This document shows positions 1 to 12,996 of a stretch of 64,000 bases of DNA, in pieces. The position numbers were made by a program, and so were the translations under genes. Position 1 is the stretch's first letter, and each line of letters opens with the position of its first letter. The notes under the pieces are model-generated. The model was not told where the DNA came from. It did no database searches and saw nothing but the letters and a program-made list of their open reading frames with translations. Source of the DNA: Diaporthe sp. PMI_573 (lineage: Eukaryota; Ascomycota; Sordariomycetes; Diaporthales; Diaporthaceae). The stretch lies in NCBI GenBank assembly GCA_021399435.1, contig JAJTUP010000032.1, positions 496,001-560,000 of the forward strand, in the 5' to 3' direction.

Positions 1-588
1 TGGTTTATTCTCCGAGCCAACGAATGAGGCTTGGCCGTTGCTCTGCCACCTTTTAATCGGAGCACTTCAGCTGGTCGTCATTATTATTAGGCTTGCAGGC
101 TTGGAGGGGTTGCGTTGCGCTGTGTTGTACACGTTCCCTTCTGACGCTCTTGGTTGTGGTAGGGCTTGGTCCGGTCTGAACGCTGTGGCTCCTTATTTGT
201 TCATGCGCTGACGTCGCCCAACTAGGATCGTCTCCAACTGGCCGGCCTACCTGGACTACTCCTGGAGCTTCCCAGCACCCGAGCAGGCGTCGCTTCCCGA
301 CCGACCGACCTGCCTCACATACCTAGGCACCCTACTTTCTGTACGTCCAACCCATCTGCTCCCCTACTCATCCACCCCCTAGACAGTCAGCACTGCTGAA
401 TTGCTGTTCTCGTGTACTTTATATCTGACCTGTTAGGTGTGGCACAGACAGGCCAGACGTCGCAAATTCCTACCATCCCAAAAGCATTGCTCCCCGCATC
501 ATCCTACGTCAGACACTCGGACTCTAGCAACCTCCCGCGACGACTTCGCCTTTGCCTTCGCCTGCGCCTTGGCCCTGGCCGTATAGCC
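1..588. other. upstream region of the Bbc1-like gene
   Basis: No coding region is recognised. The last part is pyrimidine-rich (CT-rich tracts from about 290 to 390), as is common in 5' leaders of filamentous fungi, so it probably holds the promoter and leader of the gene that starts at 589. An open frame extends upstream to 412 in the same phase, but its first codon is GTG and the added residues are not conserved-looking. Confidence 0.4.
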
Positions 589-3500
589 ATGTCTTACAAG
601 GTCAAGGCCATCTACGAGTACTCCTCGCCGCACGAGGATGACCTGAACTTCCCGGTCGGGCAGATCATAACCATCACCGAAGAGGAGGACGACGACTGGT
701 ACACCGGCGAGTATCTCGACGACGCCGGAGCTAAGCATGAGGGGCTCTTCCCCAGGAACTTCGTCGAGAAGTACGAGCCAGTCGCCCCGCCACGCCCGAC
801 TCGAACGAGACCCAAGAAGGAGCCTGAGCCCGCCGCTGACGAGGTAGCCGCCGCTCCCGAGGAACCTGCTCCGCCCGCTTTCTCCCCAAGAGCTGCCGCT
901 GCGCCAGAGCCAGTGGCATCGCCCTACGAGGAGGAGCAGCCCGTCTCTCCGCCTCCATTGCCAACCGAGCCCAGGTCTCCCATCGCTGCTGCTTCTCGCG
1001 CGCCGGAGCCGGCTGAGCCCGAGCTCCCCGCCTCGCCCCCCAGCGCCCCTGCGGCAGAGCCAGCTGCTCAGTCTCCGCCCAAGGCCGCCGCGCCCGCTAA
1101 GAAAGGGCCGCCTCCCGTGGTGCAGAAGCCAGCTAGCAGCTCCTTCAAGGACCGCATTGCTGCTTTCAACAAGTCTGCCGCGCCGCCGATCGCTCCCTTC
1201 AAGCCTGCCGGGCTGGGTGGCTCGTCCGGCTCGTCCTCCTTCATCAAGAAGCCCTTTGTTGCTCCTCCACCCAAGGGGAACACCTATGTACCGGTCCAGC
1301 GCAATACCCCAGTGGCTCCGGTCTACCGTCGAGATGAAGACCCTGAGATCAAAGAACGGGAAGCTGAAAATGAGGAAACTGCTCAGAAGGCAGCATTGAT
1401 GGCGACCGAATCGAATGAGGGCGACGAGGACCAGCCGAAGCCCTTGAGTCTGAAGGAGCGCATGGCATTGCTTCAGAAGCAGCAGCAAGAGCAGGCACAG
1501 AGACACGCGGAAGCCGCCGCCAAGAGAGAAAAGCCGAAGCGCCCGGCGAAGCCTCGCATGCCCAGCCACGACCCTGCTGCCGGCGAGGGCGCCGACGAGG
1601 AAGAAGCTGCCCAGCCGCCACCTCTGGACCGCACCGACACCGGTGGAACAGGAGGTCGGGAGTCTATTGACGAGTCGCATCCCCCCAGAGTGCCTGCGCA
1701 GCCTCGTCGCAAGCCATCCAAGGGTCCTGAGCCTAGAGACGGAAACGAGGCGGACATGTCTGGCGCTGGAGAGACGACCGAAGACCAGGCGGACATCACC
1801 GAGCGCGAGGACAGTGACGAAAAGCCTCGGCGCCCTTCGCGGGTGGCTACAGAATCCGCCCCAGCCGAGGAGGCTCAGGAGGAAGAAGACGAGGAGGAGG
1901 AAGAGGAAGAAGACGAGGAAGCGAAAGAGTTCAGGCGCAAGGAGGAGCTTCGGGCAAGAATGGCTAGACTGGGCGGTGGGATGGGAATGCCAGGCATGTT
2001 TGGCATGCCCGTCCCCGGCGGTGCTCCCTCGTTGCCGCCGAAAAAGAAGAAGGCCTCTACCTCCGAGCGACGGCCCAGTGAAGACTCTCAGCCGCTCGCC
2101 TCTCCGGCACCGGCCCCTCCCGTCCCGATGATGATGCCTCTGCCGGGCTTTGGCGGTCCCCGCAAGTCCGAAGATAGAACACCTATGGCGGAGGAGCCTC
2201 CTGCTGTATCTGACGAAGAGGAGGACGAGCCGGTAGCACGCAGTCCCCCCGCTGGTAAGACTCCATCATGTCCACACTTACTTTGATGCACAAAGACTAA
2301 CCTGTGTCCAGTCCCAACCAGCACTTCTAGTGCCGCCCCGCCAATCCCCGGTGGACGTCCTGCGCCACCCCCTGTGCCCGCGGATTGTATGTGCAGCCTG
2401 CCCTTTGCAATGACTCCCTGCTAACCAACGAGCAGCGCGACCCCTCCCTCCGCCTGCCCCTGTAGCGAATGCTGCCAAGTCTGAGGGCTCCGAATCGGAT
2501 GATGAGCTGTCAGGACCTGGGGCCTTGGAGACGCCGCGAGGTGAAGAGCCTCCAGTGACTCGGGGACCGCCGCCACTGCCTCCCGTCTTTGCGCCAGCAG
2601 CACCGCCTGTGCCTACATCACCCCGGATGCCGACGTCCCCTAAATTCCACGGTGATGATTCTACTCCGGTGTCTCCATCCAGCAAGAGAGCTAGCCGACC
2701 TCCACCTCCCGTGCCGGGCACGGCTCCAGCTCCGCCATCTCAGACAAGACCACCTCCACCACCCCCACCTGGTGGTTTGCCTAGGACCTCGATTTCATCT
2801 GACCGCCCAGGGTCATCCTCCAGACCCTCGGCTCTTCGGGAGGACAGCAACGAAGGAGAGGTTACAGAGTACGACGGAGATTACGATACAGACATCGCCT
2901 CCTCTGTGCCGCACAAGGACGCTCTGAAGGCCCACGGGCGGGAGTCGAGCATCGAGGACACCATTTCAGTTGCGTCGCCGAAGGAAGCACCTCCCTCTCT
3001 GCCGCCACCAATCCCCTCCGCTGCTGCCCCAAGAGCTGTGCCTCCTCTACCTCCTGTGCCAAGCCAGCCGCCGCCAGAGAGTCGGCCGGAAACTCGACGA
3101 TCGGATACTCGACGATCTGTTGACGCTCCTCGAGCAGCACCCCCGCCGCCTCCCCCTACAAACCTCGCTGCGCAAGACGAAGACGAGTATGACCCTTACA
3201 ACTACACCGCCGCTACGACGTCTCCTCGTGGCCCTGCCGCGCCGTTCTTCTCTCAGCCGCCGCCCCCACCGCCTCCCCGTCCGGACGACGACTACGAGGA
3301 GCCTTCTTACCAGCCACAACCCGAACACAGGGCTGCCCCTGGCTCCTCAGGTGGTCGGCCTTCTGCGCCTACCTCTCGCGGCTCACTAGATGTTCGTCAG
3401 TCCAGACGATCCGTGGATATGCTGAACAGGCCGTCCATGGAATCCGGCTTCGTTGCCAACGACATTGATCTGGCCCCTCAGTCCGGGTGGTTTTTACAAC

Positions 3501-4219
3501 CAAACGGCCTGCCGCCGCAGCTACAAGGCCGCAAGGACCTTTTCTTCGAGTCCGACGAGTCCCAGTCCACACAGCGCGGCACGAAGACGACCGTGACCCG
3601 GGACATTTACATCCTATTCCAAGACTACTCGCAGACCGTCATCACGGCGCGCTTTGACCCCCAGGACGCAAAGGACGTCCACCTGGAGCAGCGCCACGAG
3701 GGCCCTCCCCGAACTCTGCGCCAGGACCAGCTCGAGGAGTCATACGAGCGCTTCGGCCGGCCGCTCTCCACGGCCGTGGCCGGGAAGAAGGACACCGTCG
3801 TGGGCGACGGAACGCCGCAGTCGCTCGTGCTAGAGCTGCTGAAGCCCTTCAAGGACGCCCTGCCCCCCGTGGGCACGCGCGCGTACGGCGCGCTGGTCTA
3901 CTCGAACCTGGCCAACGCCAGCACGACGCAGACGGACCAGATCCGCCCCGGAGACATCATCAGCGTGCGCAACGCCAAGTTCCAGGGCAAGCACGGCCCG
4001 ATGCACGCCAAGTACAGCGTTGAGGTGGGCAAACCGGACCACGTGGGCGTGGTGGCCGAGTGGGACGGGACCAAGAAGAAGGTCCGCGCGTGGGAGCAGG
4101 GCCGCGAGAGCAAGAAGGTCAAGGTCGAGAGCTTCAAGCTCGATGACCTGCGCAGCGGGGAGGTCAAGATCTGGCGCGTCATGCCGCGGAGCTGGGTAGG
4201 CTGGGAGGGCCAGAACTAG
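589..4219 (+). CDS. SH3-domain protein of the Bbc1/Mti1 family (actin-patch, myosin-I regulator)
   Basis: Three exons, 589..2254, 2312..2386 and 2436..4219, give 1174 residues; phases agree at both junctions. The ATG at 589 starts directly on an SH3 domain (about residues 1-62: AIYEY near the start, DDWYTGEY, then GLFPRNFV). The middle is low-complexity: proline-rich stretches, an acidic coiled segment (EEEDEEEEEEEDEE) and many PPPPP runs that could bind other SH3 or profilin-type partners. From about residue 928 the sequence becomes globular (starts near QSGWFL, ends near PRSWVGW); this matches the C-terminal domain shared by Bbc1 and Aim3 in fungi. In yeast, Bbc1 sits at cortical actin patches and restrains Las17/myosin-I driven Arp2/3 activity during endocytosis; that role is inferred here. 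The second intron ends in a tandem NAGNAG acceptor. Confidence 0.85.
2432..2435 (+). promoter_or_regulatory. tandem NAGNAG splice acceptor of intron 2
   Basis: The acceptor reads GAGCAG, so splicing may end at 2432 or at 2435. Both choices keep the downstream frame and differ by one residue. The 49-bp intron has a CTAAC branch-like site at 2421..2425. Confidence 0.5.
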
Positions 4220-5864
4220 GAGGTTGTTGGTCTTGAGTCTGTGCCCATGCCGGTGCGGTGTACGGGGCGGTGGTGTCCTGGTAACAATGGTGATGGTTTG
4301 ATGATGGCCTCGTCTGTGAGGAAGTATCTCGCTGCCTCGTCGTCGTCCTCGGGGCGGTCCGGCGGTGGCGCCCGGTACTATGATGGTCCCGCGCGGCCGA
4401 GCTTGCAAGGGAGCCCGAGGAGAAGCTTGGAGGGCAATCCTTGGTCTTAGTGCTACTGCTTCGCCGGGCGGGGGATCAGCAGTTGGGGGAGTAATTCTGG
4501 GAGTGGTGATCGTAGCGGACGAGGCAGTGGCAGTGGCAGTGGCAGCAAAGGCAGTGATGGTGACAGTGGTGAGAGAAGGGAAGGGACAGAGAATGAGTGG
4601 TGGTGAAAAGCAGCATGTACGGATGGGTGGGTGGTTTGTGGATCGGTCTGAGTGTACGATTCTTTCCGGGGAAGCAGCATCATCGTCATCGCATCATGTC
4701 ACGGTACGGTATGGAACAGCAAGACACTAACTATCGATCGTTTATTTACCCCCTGGGTGGCTGTTGAGCAGAGAGATCTGTGGGTAAGGGGGTATGTGGC
4801 TGTTGTGTTGTTGTCGGGTGGGCGGGTTGGCTGGCTTGCTGAGTTGAGTAGGTACCCTTGTCGGCAGATACATATTTCTACTTCTTGGCTTTATTGAGAA
4901 TTGTACCTTGCATCGCCGCTTCTTTGCCGCTTGGCTATCTGCTCTGTTTCCTCGGACGTGAAATTAATTAACTGCAGTATCATCACAGGAGTGGCGGAAA
5001 GGGGCCAGAACTTGATTGCTGAAAAGCTCTGGCGAACCATGCGCCAGCATTGCGGCCTTCCCCCTGAGGCCTGCCTAGTCGTGGCAAGTGTTGTTCTTCT
5101 GGCTCTGGTAGGTGGCAAAGCTGTTGTGCATAGTATTCAGGCCGCTGGCTGTCCACACGTGCGGCTCAGCAACATTATCACCGCCCCCATGTTGGAACCC
5201 CCAATATTCAAATTCAAGTTTTCGAGCAGTACGCCGAGAGATTGGCTCCCAGCCATCGGCAGCTTTATTCATTCAGATTGCAAATTTCGCGGCCGTTGCC
5301 CTGTTGTTACCCTGGGGGTTGCTAGACTATTCAGTGCGCACCCTCGGAGACGCTCTGGGGGCCAGAGCCTCCTCGTCTATTATTCAGCTCATGCAGGTTC
5401 CAGGGCCTCTCATTTACGGTACAGCAGGCACGAACCAGTCTGTGTTCTGAAAAGCAGTGCGACGGTCTTGGTCAATGTGAGAACCACATAGATTCGAGGC
5501 TGATGATAGTGCTAGGCCGCCCCCAAGGGGAATGTCGCGGCGCCGTTGTCAGCCCGCAAGGCTCACTCCATGTCTCGGGCAGCATGTGAAGATAATTTCG
5601 CCTGTTGTGTGATCGTGAAATTGACTTGGCTGGTGAGCCTGAATGCCCCCAACAGACTCTGGTTCTACAAGTCTTTGCTTGTGAAAAGGGTGTTGATGTG
5701 AGAGGCAATGAGATCTATGCTGTGCCCAGAATTTCATGTGGAACAATATTTATTTTCTCATACTATAAACCCAACACTTTCCTTCTGGGTTTGTTCGGGA
5801 ACTTACTGTGATCTTCATCAGCCATCACTTTCTCTGAGTGTCAGCAATATTCTTCTGAACCACC
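4220..5864. other. intergenic region without recognised gene
   Basis: Contains the 3' flank of the Bbc1-like gene and the upstream region of the membrane-protein gene. Short open frames exist on both strands but show no domain and no plausible splicing. A GT-rich tract with a GGCAGTGGCAGTGGCAGT-type repeat lies at about 4520..4545. Confidence 0.35.
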
Positions 5865-8480
5865 ATGGCAGACCCTGCTGAGAAAGTCCAGTATGATGTC
5901 TATCTTGGTGCCTGGATCAATTGGTCTCGGGGCCGCATTCTAGGCGCCACCTTGACATTGGAACCTCGATATGGCCTTCTACTCCTTTCTTTCACTGCTA
6001 CCTTTGTTGGATTTGTGGCTTCGAGGTTTTGGCACACCATCACCCTGATACTCCACAGGATCTACTCGACACCTGAACCACGCGATGCCCTTCACCACCA
6101 ACGCCAAGTCAGTATGTTGGAGCGGCCATCAAGCCTGCACATAAGCCTGTGGAGATTAGCTAATTGATGGCAGTACTTCGAAACTCGTTGTCTGCGCCAT
6201 CCACCTTGTGGACATCTCTGCAACTGGCCTGGTGCTGGCGGGCCATTGCAGATGGCTATCTTGCCCGCATTCTGCCAACAATCATCGCCGCGGTATCGGC
6301 ATTTTGTGCCTTTACCGTAGCTGGCGGCTTCACATCATCGATTTCCTCAGGAATCAGCAATGACGTCCTCATTAATGGTTCTCGGTGCGCGCTCTTGGGC
6401 GAAGTGGTTAAGACCTCGGACGTCCTCACAGTGATGTATCCTTGGCTGTCACAGACCATGAATAACGCAGCGAATTATGCCCAACAATGCTACTCCTTCA
6501 ACTCAACCGGAACACTGGACTGCACGACCTTTGTCAAAAGCCACCTTGAATTTGATTCCGTTCTTAACGCCTCTTGTCCTTTCAGCGATAACATGTGTCG
6601 CAGCAATGATTCGAACATATTGTTAGACACGGGGCTCATCAGCAGCGAAGATTTTGGCCTTAATATACCGAGCAGCCAGCGTATGTTTTACAGAGAGGTC
6701 CTCCACTGTGCCCCTCTCAGGACTAAAGGGTTTGTGAGCGATGTGAGCACAGAATACGCCTACTATACAAGGTACTCGTATGGTTCCGGTGTTTCATCTA
6801 ATTCCAGTTGGACTTACGAGGCCGAGAGTCTTTATTCGAAATATTCGAGGCTAATTGACAATCCGATACCGACAAACACCAAAGGCTTTAACCTCGTGTG
6901 AGCAGATACTCCTGTGGAAATTGCCGGCTTAATTGGATCAGTAACTAACTCTGAACGAGTAGTGCCATGGTATCAAGAATTATGAACGGCACGGTCTGGG
7001 AGGATGCCAGCGACTTTGTATCCATTCCTGAACTCACTGTGCCTGATGGAGATTCGCTGGTCATTTTCCTTTCGCCAGAAGGAATCTTGTTTCTGAACCA
7101 GACGGACGATCCCTGGTACCGCGCTACTGTCCTCGCTTTGAAGTATCAAACCTCGCCGGACAGTCCGAAATCAGCAATGTATATACCGGACGAGGCGGCA
7201 TCGCCAATGGGGTGTGTTCTGCGCCAACAGTACTGCAACGCCAACAAGGAATGTGGGAGCCTGGCCAGCCCTGCGGATGCCGAGGCAAGTGCTTTGCATC
7301 TATTCCACTTGACGACCAGTGACGTCTGGGCTTGGCCTAACTCGAGTCAAAGCCGAGACGCATCGGCGAGCCGCTTCATGCTGTTCCAACCTACACTGCA
7401 GTCCGCTTCGAATCTCCGTGACATTCTGTTGGCCCTGGGTTCATCCTCACTCTTGTCTCCTCAGCACCTCGGGATGGGTCTCATGGGTCCGCTTCCCGAC
7501 AACCAGTGGCAGCTCGACGTCATTCACTGGCTCACAATTCGCATGGCTGCCATGCAGGCTTCTTTCGTGACCACTGCACATGGTCCGACCGACGAGGCTG
7601 TGTTGCCATATATGTTCTTGCCAGACAACGTGTATCAGCAGGATTTGTGTAATAATCAGGTGAGCAACGCTTCACATAACTAACTTCCTCAATCAATTGG
7701 AATGTTGTCAGAGATTGACTAATCATTTTGATATCATATTAGAAAATCCTGAGCGCAAATTTCACATCATTGAGCCTGTTCGGCCTCTGCTTCACATACG
7801 CTACCGGTATCGTTGTCATCCTAGTCTCATACACGGCGGAGCCTCTACTGGCTTTCTTCTATTCGCGTTGCAAATACGAGGAGTACAAATATCTCGAGTG
7901 GACAGCCAACGGCACCCTGCAGCTTCAGCGCCTAGCATATCAAGGGCTTGGGTCAGAAAAATGGACAGACTATACGGACGACATCCCAAAGACAAGGGCG
8001 GGGTATTTCCTCGCTGATCTGGCCCGGGCATACCCCCCTGAGGACGACAATGACGAGGTCCAGGAGATGAAGCCAACTGTTCACGCGGCAAGCACGACTA
8101 CACCGTCTAGTATATCCGAGACCAGTACGAATCGGGGCGTTGCTGAGCAATTTCGAGGTGCCCCGGCCCATCCGGCTTCAGCGGCCCCGGGTCCTATCCC
8201 GCAATCTGTCCCGCCGATGTGGCAAGCTGTCCCACCGAGCCCCCAACCTGTGTCGCCGAGTGCACACGCTACGATGCTGATGCCGAGTCTACAAGCCGTG
8301 CTGCCGAATCCGCAGGCTGTCTCGCCAATCTCACAACCTGGCGCCGCACTAGGGAACCAAGATCCTCACTCCTCGCTAAATATTGCTTGCTTTGCAGGGC
8401 AACCACAGAACTCGCCAAGAGACGGCCGCCAGGGCGAGCGGTCTGTGGCTCCCCTGGACAGGATGCCAGGTTATTTCTGA
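5865..8480 (+). CDS. multi-exon membrane protein with large extracytoplasmic region, function unknown
   Basis: Four exons, 5865..6111, 6174..6897, 6963..7659 and 7743..8480, give 801 residues. Donors are GTATGT, GTGAGC and GTGAGC; all phases fit. The N-terminal part has hydrophobic segments (around GLLLLSFTATFVGFVASRFW and again around RILPTIIAAVSAFCAF). A region of roughly 450 residues follows, rich in Cys and N-x-S/T sequons (for example NGSRC, NSTG, NASC, NSSW), as expected for a lumenal or extracellular domain. A last membrane segment (TYATGIVVILVSYTAEPLLAFFY) leads to a cytoplasmic tail rich in Pro/Ser with repeats of the type SPQAVxPxPQ. This layout is common in lineage-expanded fungal membrane proteins. 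I do not recognise a named family and infer no activity. Confidence 0.8.
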
Positions 8481-9147
8481 GCTTTTGATTTTTTTTAAAA
8501 GGCGGAGTCATGGTCAGATATGTCTCTGCAGATAGGGTTGTTCGTGGGGACAGTGGCCACGGGTGTTTCCTTCTGCTTGGAACCTATCGAGTTGTCCGAT
8601 ACTGTCAAAGAGCTACATGCAGGCGTATGGAACTTCGGGGCCTGGCCATCATTCCAGACGCTAGGTCATTTCTTATGGGTGCTCTCAAACTCTATGTGTT
8701 GCCTTGAAAACTGCTGTCTGAATAAGCAGACCTGCTTCTGTTATTTCTCTGGAGCTTAGAAGCTCCTGCTTCCTTGATTCATCCACTGTGCGGGTCCCAC
8801 TGTCTTCGCTGAGCAATCACAGTCAGACATAATTTGACTACAAATCGACCATGTTGATTCAAGTGCTGCAAGCTTCCTCCTCCATATGTCTCAATGCATT
8901 ATGGGCTTTTTGAAAATCCATTCAAAAACTAATGACTTATCACTGTGTAACCATAGTCATGTGACAGGGGAATCACCAGTTCCGCATATACCCCGCAAAT
9001 TTATCCTCCTCCCCGGCCACTTCTTTACGAGCGACCTCTTTGTTCCCACGTTGTGGCAATATTCCCAACTCATGCCCGCAATCTAACCCGGTTCTGACCC
9101 TTTGAGAGACCCCGGCCGCCGCCCATTTGTTGGCACCCCCATTCGAG

Positions 9148-10254
9148 ATGGAGTGTGACTCGTTTCTTGTCGGTCCTGCCGAGTATGGCGAAGGCGCACA
9201 GGTTTCTTTCACGGTGCTCAAAACCTGGGAGCGCATCGTCGTGTCTCTCTTCATATCCGATGCAGCAACGGCCCCGGGTGAGGCATCAGGAGACTTGACA
9301 TTAGTCGACCAGCTGATAAGACTCCTTGCTCAATATTCTTCCGACGATGACGCCAACGGAGGACGAGCTCTACTGGAGGAGGCTTTCAGCCCCATCTACG
9401 AAGCCGCCGAGTCCATAATCTCAGAGTCAGAAGCCATCACCGGGACGGCGACCACGGGTGCTGGACCCGATCAAAGACCGTCTTTACACACCGTGATGTA
9501 CCCGAAGACATCGCATTACCGACTAGAGTCAACGAGCCTACAGACTGGACTTGTTCTTGTACCAATCCACGTACGTGATGCCTACTACATAACTTGGGAT
9601 GATCCGGACGACCTCCTGCACAATGGCGTGAAGTTCCAGCCCAGTACTTCTCTACCGCGATATTCAACCCATCGGATCCGAGTCGTCAAGGAAATGGTAG
9701 ACCGCATGGGTCCGGTCTGTCTTGTTACAGTTGATGGCCTGAATCAGCGATTCTTGTGCAAGGCGGGGCGAGAAGGGCTCAAAGCCGAGGGCCTTGAGCT
9801 CGAGATCGAACTCCTACAGAAGATCCTACGTGATACTCCATCTTTGGAAGGTGGGCAGTCGTCCTCAAACTGTCAGGTCCCGAGGCTCAAGGGGTTTATC
9901 GAGCACCCGGAGAATGGTGTTATCGTGGGATTTCTGCAAGAGTGGGTCCCCTCGAACTACAGCCTTCAAGACCTGGCCAGCGTTGGGATTGATAAACTGG
10001 TTGTTCCCCGCACCTTGCGTGAAAATTGGGCTCGCCAGATCAAGAGGACCATCAGGACCCTCCATGCCATCGGAGTAGCGTGGGGCGACGCAGAGCCGAG
10101 CAACGTTCTCATCGACCTGGATGGAGATGCTTGGATCGTCGACTTTGGCAGTGGGGGTAACATTGAGTGGGGAAGTCGAGAGTTTCTGAAAGCTGTTAGA
10201 CGGGATAGGGAACAGCTTGCAATGATACTCAAGCTCTTAGATGTCGAAACTTGA
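9148..10254 (+). CDS. kinase-like (protein kinase/aminoglycoside phosphotransferase fold) protein
   Basis: Single exon, 368 residues from the ATG at 9148; the frame is open 21 bases further upstream but without another ATG. The C-terminal half carries a recognisable kinase core: a lysine in RFLCKAG followed by a helix glutamate in LELEIELLQKI, a catalytic loop of the form AWGDAEPSNVLID (Asp and Asn retained, the usual His/Arg replaced by Trp-Gly), and the metal-binding IVDFG a short distance later. The protein stops soon after, so the C-lobe is short, as in many fungal kinase-like families. The N-terminal 150 residues have no domain I recognise. Substrate is unknown; a small-molecule or protein phosphotransferase would both fit. 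Confidence 0.75.
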   Translation: MECDSFLVGPAEYGEGAQVSFTVLKTWERIVVSLFISDAATAPGEASGDLTLVDQLIRLLAQYSSDDDANGGRALLEEAFSPIYEAAESIISESEAITGTATTGAGPDQRPSLHTVMYPKTSHYRLESTSLQTGLVLVPIHVRDAYYITWDDPDDLLHNGVKFQPSTSLPRYSTHRIRVVKEMVDRMGPVCLVTVDGLNQRFLCKAGREGLKAEGLELEIELLQKILRDTPSLEGGQSSSNCQVPRLKGFIEHPENGVIVGFLQEWVPSNYSLQDLASVGIDKLVVPRTLRENWARQIKRTIRTLHAIGVAWGDAEPSNVLIDLDGDAWIVDFGSGGNIEWGSREFLKAVRRDREQLAMILKLLDVET

Positions 10255-12996
10255 TATCTATGGGTGCCGTCCAGGGAAACTAGCAGGATCACAACAGACT
10301 GTTTTAGGCACCAATGCACTTGCTTGAGCTACGAGGCTTTGAATTAAGTTTGAGGGTTTCTAGAAGAAGATATCTCTGCGTGTTACACTTTCTGCTGAAG
10401 CACCGAGAAAATAATTGGGACAGACACCACCCTGCGCCCGAGGGCGTTCAAATTGGCACTGGGGGGTCTCGTCAAATCCTCTATTGTACAAGGCTCAACC
10501 AGTTTTCTCTGCTAGTATTCTTCACTCAACACGAGGGAACGAATCGAGAAAACAAAAGACACCAAGCCGCAATTTCCACCACCCGGCGCCCTACCCGCAG
10601 TGTCTCGGAAAACAATCTCAATAGTCCATTACCTAAGACCATGGGATGTCTGAACGTGAATTAGAGCCAGGATCCACTATCCGCCCTAGATAACGCACAG
10701 TCGTATTAATAGCACCGAAAACAGACAGAGAACCCACTCACCCCGGACCCGCTCCTAGGGCTGATGTCTGACACGAGAGAGCCACAGGAGGAAGGAGGAA
10801 CGAACCGCTGCTGAGCCCGAGACAATCGCAATGCCCGCCTTTCTGCAGGGCTTACATCACCAAGCTGACAACTCCTCCACCGCACGCGGATCTCATGCAC
10901 GCGCCTGCGTAACCATCTCCCCCCCCCCCAGCTTTGTAGTGTAGGTTTCACAAGCAAAAGGATTCGGGACTCAGGACTCGAGACGGGCTGGCTGAGTCCT
11001 GCTGCAGACACGGGAGGGAGAGACACTCTGCTGCCTATTACCTGCTGCCTATTATCCACTTTCCTGCCAGAGCCGCGCATATTGTCTATATTATCCGCAA
11101 GCGAAGCGGCTCAGATGGAGCTCGACACCCAACCACCCGCCCACAGACCCCACCGCGGTCAAAGCAGAAGCAGCAGCAGCAGCCGGGGATGACTACCTAC
11201 CTGCTCGGCCGCCCCGGCTGTGCACGCGGGATGTAAGCTTAGCCCACCTCGATGCCGTGCGACTCACTCACGCCGTCCTCGTCCCCGCTTTCGGACGAGC
11301 GTCGCCTTGCCGAGTTGGAGGCGTCCCTGCGATCGCTCCCTTCTCTCTCGCTGCCACGAGCACAGAGCAGGCTCGAGTCGCACGGCTGGCTGATAAATCC
11401 TTCCTGGTGGGTTGACAGTCCACCTAACCTACCGGGCCGCAGACCCCCCTCCCAATCAACCTCAAGCCCTCCCTGTCCCTCCCTCCCTCGCTTGGAAGGG
11501 GGTGCAAGGGACGGCAGGGAGGGAGGGTAACGCAGGGTCTTGGCTAGGCTGAGATGGGGTGGATTTGGTGGCTGATTTTGATCGAGGTGGGCACATGTTG
11601 AAAATGCAGAAAGTGGTTCGTGTCAATCGGGCTGTCTCCGCGGTCGGCGAGGGTGGGTGGGTGTTACTGCTCGTGGGAATTTGGCAATAACTTGCTGCTG
11701 TGCGACGCGTAGGCAGATTACCTACTGGTGGTATCCAAGCAAGAAATTGAACCACACCCAGCCCCAGCTGCATTGAGATCGCACGCTTCCTGCGGCAGCC
11801 CTCGACCAATTTTCCCACTAGGAATGAGTCAACTGGTCCGGTCCCCGCTCATGGGATCCCCCATTCATCCATCCGTCACATGGAGACATTCGACCAGACA
11901 CAACACCACACCACACAACACGTGACAGAAGAATGGATGGGAGGGGATGGGGATAATCTAATCGTTGGGGGCCAACCAACAAGATTCATCCGATTTCCTG
12001 CTTTGCTCCCATCAAAATGAACCCAATGGTGGGATGCGGATGCGGATGGGGGATGGGGATGCAACACAAGGCAGGGAGAAGCCTGGCTGGCCGGCTTCTT
12101 GCTTCCTCCATCAGGTTGCATCGCAACCGGGAGGCAGACACCTATCCCGTCTCCGGTTTGTGCAGTGCATATTGGCAGACAGGCTGGCAGACAGACACGC
12201 CTAGGAGGTAATATAGTTACCGTAGCATCCCGACCATGGTTGGATGGTCGGGCGTTTTCCAAGTCACAAAAAGTCAATCGGGAGCTTGGCTGCACTCCTG
12301 CACTCCAATCTCTCGGCGCCTTCTTATTTGCCCCATGGTATTCCCAGAAGCAAGCTTGCCCGGCCCGCTCGCCGGCCCCCTCGTCTCGTGTCGCGAGGAC
12401 CGGAGGTATAATATCACAGCGCATCAATGTCTGTTGCTGCGACACCGGAACGGCAGAGTCGTTTCCAGGACGCAACTCCTAACCGAGTTGCATGATCGGC
12501 TGCAGATGAGAGGGGTGATTGTTTCTTTTGAAAACAATCGCCGATCACACCATGGGTATCACGGGAAGTTAATTTGCAAACATCAGACAAAAGCAGACGC
12601 GTGTAAACTTTGCTGAGGGGGGAATTAGTCATGAGTCAAAAAAGAGTTGTTTTGTGAATCGTGTCATTCGTCTCAGTAATGCTGCGTAGGTCCGGAGAAG
12701 ACGGTTGGTTGTCTTTCTCACCGGACGGAGCGAAGAGATCCCTTCGGTATTACTGTTTGTACATGATTACTCACACCAGTACCCACCCCCCATCCATCAA
12801 CCAGGCCTGTACTGTGAGCCCCCTCCTGTTGTATGTACTTTTTCCAAAATCCATCGCCCCATTGCCATACTCCTCCATGATGCTGTTGGTTGGTGCTGTG
12901 AGACCGCTAGATGATGACTGTCCTTTGCATGTGTATGGATATACAGTGATGCCGCTTTTTATAGATAAATGAAGTACAAGAATAGAAGAAAGCCAT
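10255..12996. other. long intergenic region without recognised gene
   Basis: About 2.7 kb with only short, compositionally biased open frames. It includes a run of 12 C at about 10919..10930, a purine/pyrimidine-skewed stretch around 11450..11530, and a short hairpin (GATTGTTT ... AAAACAATC) around 12517..12540. The right end is the 3' flank of the minus-strand gene starting at 14401. Confidence 0.35.

Noticed and set aside
499..1680. A 393-residue minus-strand frame
   Set aside because: Antisense of the proline-rich part of the Bbc1-like gene; biased composition, no domain.
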